Shown piece by piece: positions 54,034 to 64,000 of a stretch of DNA of 64,000 nt (its first letter is position 1; each line of letters opens with the position of its first letter). This DNA comes from Hydractinia symbiolongicarpus. Lineage: Eukaryota > Cnidaria > Hydrozoa > Anthoathecata > Hydractiniidae. Location: positions 26,660,001 to 26,724,000 of the forward strand of contig NC_079883.1 in NCBI RefSeq assembly GCF_029227915.1, read 5' to 3'. Below the pieces are notes generated by a model, which made no database searches, was not told the origin of the DNA, and saw only the letters and a program-made list of their open reading frames with translations. Made by a program: the position numbers and the translations under genes.

Positions 54034-57000
54034 TTAGAGATTAAAAATAATTAAAAATTCAGGGTACACCTGGTAACTATGACGACAAGAAACAAGTGAG
54101 TCAGGGGTTGTGAAGCCATTCTGTACAGGTTCCGACGCCGGTATGTCGCTGTCTGGTAAGATTATGCGTACACAGAAGACGTAATTTACTGTTTTAGCGA
54201 TACCGTTCACCTCGGTCGGTTTACGTAAGGCTTGTACAGCTTCAGTTGCGAACAAATTTTCTGTTGGAGTGTGACCAATGCTCTTGCATGTACATATTTG
54301 GAATCCCTGTTGACACACGCCTGATAATTCTTCTTTAGCGACTGCTTTAAATACAAATTTTTCAGTGTGCTTGATTTCAGATGTTGTGAAATTTGTTCGC
54401 AGGCTGAAAAATCAATAATACAAAAAAATTAAAAATAATAAATTCAAACAACTATACTTCTTCTTACTAGTTATTTTATACCTTATAAACTTTGACCACA
54501 AACTAAGATTCTGTACAGACTTTATATTTAATATTTCGTAATCCTTATCTGCCATTGATCGCATGAAATGATTTCGGACAGTGGAAAATGTGTCTGAATT
54601 TAGCTCCACTTCAACTAGTTCGTAAGTGTTGGAGGTGTATTCTTGATTCCAATACCATGGTCGCCTGACATCAGAAAATTGAAGCATGCTTTCGTTAACA
54701 CTAGAGAAAATATTTGAAAAATTTCAAAGGAATGGCCTGAGTAAGCGAGCAAAACAGGAACAACAACAAAATTTCAAAACATCTTACATCGCGACTTTTT
54801 CTCTTTGTTCTTTCGTTATGAATCTCGGTCGCCGTCTAATTTTCTTCTGTTTTCTTGACTGACAATTTATTTGAATCATGTTTTTGAAATCCACTAAAAC
54901 ATTGGGCTCTTCAAATATAAATTGTTCATAACCTGAAGGGAAGAAAATGAGAGGTTTAATTTGATTTCTTCAGAAATAACTTTATCTCTATCTCTATCAA
55001 CACGGTTTTTATTATATACCTTGCAGGAACTGCTGTTCCAAATCGTCTGTACAACATGCGCTATTTGCCTCGATAATATCAGCTTTATTGGTAGGAAAAC
55101 TTCTCCATATACCGAAACTATCTTGCCAAAACCATAGCCATTGCGTTGCGAACGTAACATCAATATTTTCCGTCACCGACGACTCGGTAGATAAACGACG
55201 TATTTTATAAACAGTGACGTCTTGAGAATTTCGACGGCTGGGAACATCATCTGTGTAAAAAAATAATAATTGCTATTCGATATTCGAAATTAAAAGAAAT
55301 AATTTTAAGAATATTAATTACTCCTATTTTTAACACCCTTCCAACTGCTATCTGCTATGTTATAAGTTAGGGTGGAGTCACAATTGCAATGAATCACGTG
55401 GTATGCGAGCGGTGTTAAGGATACATGTACAAAGCAGTACACCTTTGTAACCATGGGAATTAAAACATTTTTGAAATTATCATAGACACGTTATCACATT
55501 GGAATCAACACCCTGGGGATGAGTAATAATGTAAGGTTTTATACTTAAAATTATGTAACAAGCAGGGGGTGTATTTTAATTAAAATGGCTGGTTATTAAC
55601 AAAAATTATTCTGCAACACAGATTAAAAACAACGGAAACGCGAAAAAATGAGAAAGGGCGATGCGTCCGAAAAGAGAAAAATACTGATAAACAGATTCAA
55701 TGGGACGATAATAACTGGAAATCTGTTTTACAAAGACTATTACCTTGGGCAACAAAAACTTAAGTTCGTTGCCAAGACAACTAACAAAGCTAATAAACAA
55801 ATTGTATACAAAACAAATAACTTAATCTTACAAAAGAAATTCATCACGAGTTAACCGTGTGTTAGTAAGGGGTGAGTCACGAAAAAGTTAGAAACCTAGT
55901 TCCCAGGCTTCCGTTATTAAAATTAAAAAATCCCTTCGCAAGAAGTTGATAAAATTTCTTAGACAAGAGAACTTGTTGACACTTACACGTGAATTCACAG
56001 AAAACTATTATTATTTCAGACACAACAACAAGTTAGTACGAACAAGCTGAAACATGAAAGTATACCGTTTGCTTGCAGTAGCCACGCCGATAAATCACAT
56101 GACCTTGAAGACATCATCTGATTTGCTGAATTCATGTCTGATCTAGCCGTACCAATCATTTCGTTGAAATTAATAATCATACTTTCACCATAAAACTCGA
56201 TTTCTTGATCATCGATGTCTGGCGAGCAATAAAAAGCTTCTAATTTTAAGTTTTCGTTTTTTTCTACATTTATCCAGCGTTGTTTTGTTATTTTGTTATC
56301 AAAATTTTCATTTTTAAAGCCGTTATAAGATTTGTTTGCTGGCGTTGAAGAGATTTGCCACTGAAACGTTTCTCCAGTGTGATTTTTTTTGCATGTTGGG
56401 TATCGACACGTGTCGGATAAAAAGTAAACACAAACACGATTTTTCTGACACGTGCAAACCGATTGTCGTGTTATTTTAACGTCTATGTTAACGTCGTCGT
56501 CGTTTTCTTGTTTTGAAAAATTAGGTAAAGAACGAGTGCGATAATACGTCAAGTCAAACTCGCCGTCATCTTTTGAGGGATATGATCTTGTAATAACTTT
56601 ATCAGTTTCCGTCCATTCATTCCCTTCAAGAGCGTGGGAATACCCACCGTTGCTGTTATTGACGCTCGATGTCGAATCTGTCGGAGAAATGATGTCGTTT
56701 GACGACGTCCTTAAAAAGGGAACACGATTTGTAAAAAAAGAGTTACTCTGAGATTGTAGTGAGTTCGAGTAAGGTAAATAAGATGGTTGATACGATTTAG
56801 ACATTCTATTTCTAATGTTGTTTCTATCAACACTGTGTGATTGAAAGTTTTCGTAACTTTTACTTCTTGAGGACAAAATATTTGAGAAAAATTCATTGTC
56901 CGTAAGTTGCGTGTTTTGTGTTGTTTGTGGAGGTGATAAGTTATGTAGGCCTAATCCTTCGTGGTTAAACGAGTTTTGAAAGCAATTTAATGACCGATCG

Positions 57001-58364
57001 TTTAAATTTAATTTATTATGCAAATCATTTCCCATGAAATGCATGCTTGACTCGTTAAGAGATTGTGAAACAACCTTTTCAATATGGCGGCTGTTGCCAT
57101 TTGATAAACTATTTTCAGAGTGAAAGTTATGCTTCAGGGTGTCCATGGATGGTATTGGCTTCAAAACATTACTTCGTGTCAAAAATCGATCTTCTTTGTT
57201 TACACTGTATGATTGGAAATTATTCACGTGACGCGTGCTGTGCAACTGGTGTGAGTCAGCGTTTTGAGAGGAAACTTTAATATCGTTTGGCGATGGACTG
57301 TTGACACGCGACGTTAACGTGCCTTCTTTATGCGTGACAGGTGGTCGATATATACTTGCTCGCGGAGTAGGAGGAGTGGGTAAAGACAATTTTCTTGTGT
57401 GTAACCCGTCATCCATTAAAGGTAGGCGCATCATAGGAGGAGTAGGCTGTGACAACTTCCTTGATATGCCATCATTCACCAAAGCATGTATATTACCTAA
57501 TAACGCATTCGGTAACGAGAACGAATGAAGAAGAGTGGGGGGACTTACTTGAGAAGAATTTTTATCAACTTTGTTACTTCCTTGTTGCTGTTGTTGCTGC
57601 TGATCTCTGTTTTCACCTTTGATTTTTAGGTATGCTAACACTTGTTGGTCATTTAAATGGTCCATGTGGTAACGGTGTAACAAAATTCTGGAGTGAACAT
57701 TGTTGATGTCATGCTTACGTATGCATTGTGTTCCAAATTTACAGTTGCCTTCCTCAGCGTAAAAACGACAAACATGGATGAAAGGACAAAATTCTCTTGT
57801 GCAGCCAGTAGCCACGTTGTAGTACTTACAGATTTCTAAACTCTTCGGTAATTCGGCATTAGCTGATTCTGGATCTAACAAATGTTGTACGTTACGACAC
57901 AAAAATTCACGAGCTTGTTCGTCTGAAAGTTCGTCTAGGAAATGTTTCTTTAAAACTTCCCGCGTTTCTTTATTTTGAAAATGATGAGGTTTCTTACAAC
58001 GAGGACCAAAAGTGCACTTTCCTTTGACAAAATGTCGACATACGTGTAATTTCGAACAATACGTGCTTGAACAACCTTTCTTCCCGTCAAAATAACGACA
58101 AAATTCGATTGTGACGATGGGCTTTAAAAGCGTAGTTCCATTCTCCTCCGTAACCAAAAAAAAACATGGATACTGCTGAAGAAACGCTCGCACACCATTC
58201 CAGTGGGAACGTTTTTTTAATAAATTGACTATTTTTTCAACGTACGGTATTTTTAAAACATCTTTTACCTTTAAAACGGAAGCGTTTAATACCACGGCTG
58301 TGTAAAGTTTTCTAGCGAATTGTATTTTTAAATCGTCCGTTGATTCGTGCCCCGTTACTGCCAT
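54034..58364 (-). CDS. ZAP/PARP12-like protein: CCCH zinc fingers, two WWE domains, degenerate PARP domain
   Basis: Exons 58364-56066, 55250-55020, 54932-54788, 54700-54482 and 54403-54034 have good splice sites and matching phases and encode 1,087 aa. An N-terminal winged-helix-like region (1-90) is followed by four CCCH fingers in two pairs: CRYFDGKKGCSS...CRHFVKGKCTF near 98-128 and CKYYN...CRFYAEEGNCKF near 187-220. A long Ser/Asn-rich linker precedes a further CxxC...C-H finger (CVYFLSDTCRYPTCKKNH), WWE1 (FQWQIS...), WWE2 (WLWFWQDSFGIWR) and a PARP domain (LNIKSVQNLSLW...YQVYPEFLI). The domain order is that of PARP12/PARP13, cytoplasmic RNA-binding antiviral factors. The histidine and tyrosine of the catalytic triad are not found, so it is probably an inactive PARP, like PARP13/ZAP. 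Confidence 0.85.
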
Positions 58365-60595
58365 TTTTAATTAAACAAATTCCTCACGCATATTATCACC
58401 ATCATTTTACAAAACTTTACTACTAACAAACATCTTTCAAACACTTTCTTTTCTCTTTTGAATGACAGTTTTTAGTATCAAATAATGTACGTAGTTTTAT
58501 TGGAATAACAACAAACGCTCTGATTGGCTGTTAACAAAACCACAACATAATAAGAACAATATAAATCCAGTGAGCTTTTTAATCTTTATACAATGATTGT
58601 GTCATGCGCTTTGATGGTCCCGATTAGCGATATATGTTTTCGAAAGAAGGAAACAAAGAAAAAAACAGGAGAAAGATAGAAAAGTTGGTTGAGTGAGGTC
58701 ACAAAGTATAATATTAAAAATTTATCATGTGTCGGCATAAAACACGCGGACGATATACAAAGCTTTGTATAAACTTGTTATATTTTATGTTGTTGCATCT
58801 GTTAACAGTGTATATACATCATGATTTTTTTACTTAAAAGTGTTATATTGTTATATAAATTCGAAGGTTTTTACGTCTTCACACGCAACCATAGAGACAG
58901 ACAAAATTTAAAAAATAACACGAACATATTTTTATTCGTAGCCTCATGTGATATTCCTTCTCACCTTTCAAAGTTCATTCATGTTAGAAATTAAAAATAC
59001 ACTACTAGAATTACAAGCCTCTGCGATGGAGATATTCTTTAGTACCACAACTGGACACAACAAATTATCTTTAATAAATTCTTCTATGTAAATAACAATG
59101 CATTTCATTGTTAGCCTAGATTATCTTTGTCGGCACACGTGAGAAAATAAACATGAATCATAATGGCGGCGCGCCGTGTTGATGATATTTGGAAATAGAA
59201 TGTACATTGTGAATATATATGCAAATAAATAATATCAAATAAGACTGAAAAACTTCTGGCCTCTTAGAAAGGATGACGTTGCTTTCAACAGAGTTTGTTA
59301 TTTCTTTCAACAGCTAGAAGATCTTATGTTTATTATACGTCGGTGTTTCTGTCAAATAAAGCCTCTATATTTTTTCCGAATTCATTTTCTTTATGACAAA
59401 AAGCTCCTCATGTTGACAATCTTTCTATTTGATAAAAACTTATAACAAAAGATAAAAATACAAAGCAACAAAACTTGACATTATTAATCACGTGTTTTCA
59501 TATGGTGCAAGTGAAGCACAAAAATTTAACAGTCAATAACCATGACTTTTACGCGCGCTTTTCTTAGTCATGGTTGATACAACAATGCTTAAATGTGATT
59601 TTTAACAAAACAGTAGGTATTTATAAAACAAATATATTCCAAATATATTTCTTTTTTGCGCGAGTTGCGATGTACGAAATTTCATTGGCTGATAAATGTG
59701 TCAAGTGAGCAGAAATGTTAGGCAAATTCGACCGTGGGTATCAATGGTCGAGAAATAAAAAACAGGAAGAACGGAAAGTGAACACACGATGACCTTACGT
59801 AGGCAAATTCACACTAATTGGTATGTTGCTTAGCAACACACTGTTAGCAGAAGTAGGATTGTCTAATTAATGTCCTATACACAACACTTGAAGCCCCGTT
59901 TGAAATAATAATTTTTTTGTAATATTACGGAGATTTAATAACAGATAATAAATTTAATTAGCCAAATTTCATTCGGTCAATTCTTATTTCAACGAGACCA
60001 TTGAAAAGAGATTCCTTACGCAATTTGTCTTAACCACTCTTATCTACTTGTTTACAACGAAATAAAAGAAAATTAATCATGGCGCTAGATAAACAAACAC
60101 AAAAAAACGAAATAAGAAAGATATATCTTTAGTTGATGAATCACCTGCGTGTCGTTGAAATAAGCTTAGAAGAAATCTTTTGTCGTTTTTTAAAAGACTG
60201 ACTAACAAAAAATATTACTCAAGGTTATTACTCTAGCCTGGTTTTTACATCTTTTCCTGGAGTGGTTTCCATATCACATTGTTTTGTAACGGGTTTTTTT
60301 CAGACGGTTAATTAAATTTAATCAGCGTTCCTTAAAGGAAAGAATTAAAGTTTATAAGCCAATCAAATCACGGGAGAGATTTCACGATGCTTTCTATTCT
60401 CGTGATTTGTAATCACTTTTTAAGCCGGAGAATTTTGCATAAGACTAAGAGTGAATCAGGTTTTCTAATATTTGTGATCAAAGGAAAAATAGTTCGGCTA
60501 GAAAATGTAAAAGCAACTTACAAACAAGTATGACTACGATTGTTGTGAGAGCTTTTACGTCGACACTAGTTCTGGTGCTGTAGATAGCAATGCTA

Positions 60596-60778
60596 GGGGA
60601 ATAAATTTTCGCGAGAATTTTCACGAAATGCTATTTGCAAACTATAGTTCTCTCGAATTGTTTCAATAAATAGTACAATTTAATTGTAATCGTTTGTTAA
60701 ATTTAATTATCGTGAAATTGCTTTAGATTTCCCTTTTGCGAAATCGCGAAAAAATAATTCACGCGAAAGTTTATTCCC
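60596..60778. repeat. 183-bp TA-flanked MITE
   Basis: Starts GGGGAATAAATTTTCGCG and ends CGCGAAAGTTTATTCCC, near-perfect inverted repeats, with a TA on each side. Fits a Tc1/mariner-type MITE. The AT-rich interior also has GCGAAATCGCG. Confidence 0.75.
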
Positions 60779-62330
60779 TACAGTTGAGAGGAGTAAACTG
60801 ATTAATTTTAAGGAAAACAACAGTTAATCAAAGCTTTCAAACTTTTCTGCACTTATGTACTTAAAGATAACTTTATGACTGATCCGCCGCTACAACAACG
60901 ACATCACAGAACGTCCGCCACAAATGTTTCGGGTATCGGCATAATAGCTTGTCAATAAAGAGACAGAACGCACGTAAACAACCAAAAGAAAATTGCAGAT
61001 TGGTTGGAGCGACGCCATTATTAAATATATCGACACAAGGAAAAAAATGGCGGGTGTAATTTGACACGCATTATTTATCATAACAACAATGACAAAGCTG
61101 CTGCTTCCTGAATCATAGAGTCAAAACTTAGTTAATTCAATTTAGAAGTTAAATTGGCTAATTTAACGGTTGACTGCCTTTATGTGGGATTAATTTTAAA
61201 TACGAATGTAGTGGAGAGCCAAACAATTCACCCTCCTCCAATTAAAAACCATTATATCGTACACGATTTTCAAATATTGGACTTACACAAGCGATAAAGC
61301 AATATTAGTTTTTCAATACGATAGTGACACGTGTGATCACATCTGCCGGTAGCTCTCTACATCCTGAAAATTCCACTCACTTATAAAAACCATAGAACAT
61401 CAAACCAGGGAGAAAACATAAAGAAATAATTAAAACAGATCAAACAAGGGTCTGATTAGCTGGCACAATATACTACATTTCAAAGCAAGTGTAAATTATA
61501 CTATTTAACTTCCTCTATGTAAAATCTGTCTATTTTAAAGGATTTGCATGTGCAGCATTGGGAAAGTGGAAATAAAAGCGTGTTTTCCAGCGTTTTACAC
61601 TTTTCGAATGTCACTGCGTAAATGTTACATTAAAGTTAGCTATAGTCAGCAAATATTGAACATAGTTTCTGTTTACAACTTGTCTGTTGTAAGGATTAAC
61701 AACGCCAACATATCGTGCAAAGTTTCTCCTTCAATACTATTAACAGTCAATTTTTCATAATTTCTGTCCTCTTCCTGTCGGTCCTTTTTGTCGTTTTTAT
61801 TGATGCTCTAACTATATCGTATAATACCTTACTCACTAATCAAATCATATACCTTAATCGCGACATGTATTTTTTATTATATATAGTACGGATATTTCGG
61901 TAAAGGTGAACAACCAAACTATATTTCCTTGCTGAAATATTTTTGGCAATCATTTTATTTTAACAATGATCGTAATAAAAAATGATCTGGTATACTTTCC
62001 CTTTTAAATTCCAGTCCGTTAGAAAATATGTGATTTTCCCACGACATTTACAAGTAGAAACTTATTTTATATTAATACGCGCCAAAATAATCAATTACTA
62101 CAGAGTGAAAGTACAGAGTGGGCGAGTGACAAAAGTCACTCCAAGTAGGAGAGCGACGCTATAAAAAAAATCCTTACCTATAACAAAGAAGTGAAGCCAT
62201 CGTAAACAACTGATACGCACATTTTTCTTAACTTCCTGTGTGTAAAGTAAGAAATTACTATCTTTGGTTTCTAGCTAATAAATACAATTGTCATTAAAAA
62301 TTGTAGAAAGATGAGCATTATATAAAACCT

Positions 62331-62610
62331 ATAGTCGTTGCTCGTGGAAAAATCCACGTATTCGCCCGTCCTTTATGTTAACCCGTCGCAACAAAGTGGA
62401 TAAAAATATATTGCATTTGATATTCGTGTTTCCGTAACATCATTTTCTAACTCAGCGGGTGATCCGCGCAGAGACAGACAAACGGAATACGCCTATTATA
62501 ATAGAGACTAGTCGTTAGCCCGTGGAAAAATCCACGGGGTCGCTCGTCCTTTAAATCAACCCGTTGCAACAAAGTGGACAGAATTATATCGCATTTGGTA
62601 TTGATGCGCA
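62331..62610 (+). repeat. Two direct copies of a ~100-bp dispersed repeat
   Basis: Copies at 62331-62428 and 62508-62610 share AGTCGTT, CGTGGAAAAATCCACG, CGTCCTTTA and GCAACAAAGTGGA. The second begins ACTAGTCG, as do related repeats at 40490 and 47288, so this is a family with at least four copies here. Confidence 0.6.
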
Positions 62611-63777
62611 TTTTAAAAATCAAAACGTTAGAGCAAGTTAAGAACATTCTAGGCTTTACATGACTTCGTAGCTAATATAGTGCGGCCACAAATAAATTCT
62701 ATGAACTTCTCGAATTACTGAAATTTCTTTGAGTGCTCAACGCAATAAGAATATTTAAGGTTATAAATTCATGTTATTATCACGTGATCGTGATTGCAAG
62801 TCAAGAGAACAAATGACAACAAACAATTTAAATAATTAAAATAGAGTTAAATAAGCACACAGTAAATTTTTTAAAAAAAATTTAACGATTGACATGATTT
62901 TTTGTGAAAAAGGTGTTTTCCGCCTTTTTGTTTTAAAACGTCTCAGTCAGATCCTACACAAAAGTAAGATTAATCCTTAGAAAACCTGACCTTATTCGTA
63001 TTTTTCGCGTATTAATTTTGGCCAAGTTTTAAGTGCTCCATAAATAATAAGAAAAAACAGTAAAATTCTGGATTTTAGACGCTGTATAGATGTATTCCTT
63101 TTACGAAAACTATTGTATTATAATTTCGCGCAAAATGTTTTGCGCGCAATAAAGAATTTTTTGCACAAATGCGCCAAAATAAGCACGAACAAGGTTTAAA
63201 GTTAAGAAATATTACTCTTTGCTTAATATATTTCTCATCTCATATATACAAGACACCCTTTTAACACTCAAACTGGCTGACTCAACATATTTCATTATAA
63301 AAAAAGACGACATAAATAAATCTTTTTTATCATATAACAAACGATAAAAAATGAATTAATTTTCTTCCTTTTGCGTGGATATGATACAGCTTTAAAAGCT
63401 AACTGGAGCACAAAATACTAGTACAAGAACTCCTAGCATGCGAAGTTAAAAAAACTGAAACGACTACACATTTTTGGGGATAAAAAAGAGAAGAAAATAA
63501 ACAAAAATATTCTAGGCGTTAAAATACTTCACAGTCATCACCGCCCACTTAGATCTCACATGCTCTTCTGGCGTATAAAAATATTAAATAACAAAGCGAT
63601 CAATAAAATAATACAACGGGATTTCCAAATGTTTACAAATATTTTGTTACTTTTCACAATCACCTTGTTCAAACGAGATGCGAAAGTATATATCGTTTTT
63701 TTTTTTGTTCTGTGGATGTTTATATGCAAATAATAATATAAAGGAATAATTTATATTAGTTGCAGATGCAGGGCAGA

Positions 63778-63927
63778 CTAATCGTCCTGCATTTCTTCAC
63801 CCACTTCATGCGGATTAAGTATTCCAGGTACAGCACTTTGACGTTTTCGCTTTTCGTCTTGCGCGATACGCAGCTGCTGTTCACGTTCCTCCAAATACAA
63901 ATCTGCACAATCCTCTCCTTGGAATTC
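63778..63927 (-). CDS. Last coding exon of a host gene entering from the right
   Basis: A T-rich acceptor ends CAAG at 63928. The exon then encodes EFQGEDCADLYLEEREQQLR, a charged helical stretch, and PGILNPHEVGEEMQDD before a stop at 63780-63778. Codon use and GC are higher than in the flanks, which supports real coding. The protein is not identified; its C-terminus is a highly charged, probably coiled-coil, tail. Confidence 0.6.
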   Translation of the reverse strand, partial: EFQGEDCADLYLEEREQQLRIAQDEKRKRQSAVPGILNPHEVGEEMQDD

Positions 63928-64000
63928 CTTGAAAAAAAACAATAACAATTATAATTAATAATTAATAACAACAATAAAAACATTAATAACAACAATAATT

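Larger units (their letters stand above)
58365..63777. other. Long AT-rich region with small repeats only
   Basis: The first few hundred bases are the promoter side of the ZAP-like gene. A MITE lies at 60596-60778 and two copies of a short dispersed repeat at 62331-62610. I see no coding exon or structured RNA gene that I can support. Confidence 0.45.

Noticed and set aside
60873-61081. Overlapping minus-strand frames of 63-64 aa
   Set aside because: No splice sites, domain or homologue; likely chance in AT-rich DNA.

Overview
The window is eukaryotic nuclear DNA from an animal, most likely a cnidarian and probably a hydrozoan. The flanks are AT-rich, and their genes are split by short GT-AG introns. 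The host genes are metazoan: a VTI1B SNARE, a DEG/ENaC channel subunit and a ZAP/PARP12-like CCCH-WWE-PARP protein. The genus cannot be fixed from sequence alone.

Layout. 1-4540: AT-rich flank with one probable host exon (minus strand, 360-583) and a 2.6-kb non-coding transposon (1713-4335) with TA-flanked inverted ends and GGTACGGCT-type subterminal repeats. 4541-18973: Polinton/Maverick-type endogenous virus A, visibly more GC-rich than the flanks, with ~295-bp terminal inverted repeats (TIRs) and a target duplication CCTCT(A). 18974-20138: spacer with a tRNA-derived SINE. 20139-34135: a second Polinton, B, inverted relative to A, with ~165-bp TIRs and target duplication GAAAT(A). 36597-39984: VTI1B, 8 exons, plus strand. 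41916-45207: DEG/ENaC subunit, 6 exons, minus strand. 46437-46535: decayed duplicate of one of its exons. 47405-49461: dead reverse-transcriptase element. 54034-58364: ZAP-like gene, 5 exons, minus strand. 58365-64000: mostly repeats and non-coding DNA, with the last exon of a gene that enters from the right.

The two Polintons share most of their gene map: DUF4116-like repeat protein next to one TIR, hydrophobic-core protein with N-terminal YPxL, a divergent pair of genes, capsid-like protein, small coiled-coil protein, integrase, membrane-anchored protein, and a protein-primed-type DNA polymerase near the other TIR. Together they encode the replication, integration and particle-building set expected of Polintons. 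Both are decayed by frameshifts, stops and deletions. A keeps an intact D,D35E integrase core and lacks a recognisable packaging ATPase. B keeps a broken ATPase and has lost all three integrase catalytic residues. Their polymerases share only a short N-terminal leader and otherwise belong to different PolB subfamilies, which implies a gene exchange inside the polymerase locus.

Most assignments for the Polinton genes of unknown function rest on comparison between the two copies in this window and on remembered family resemblance. No database search was possible.
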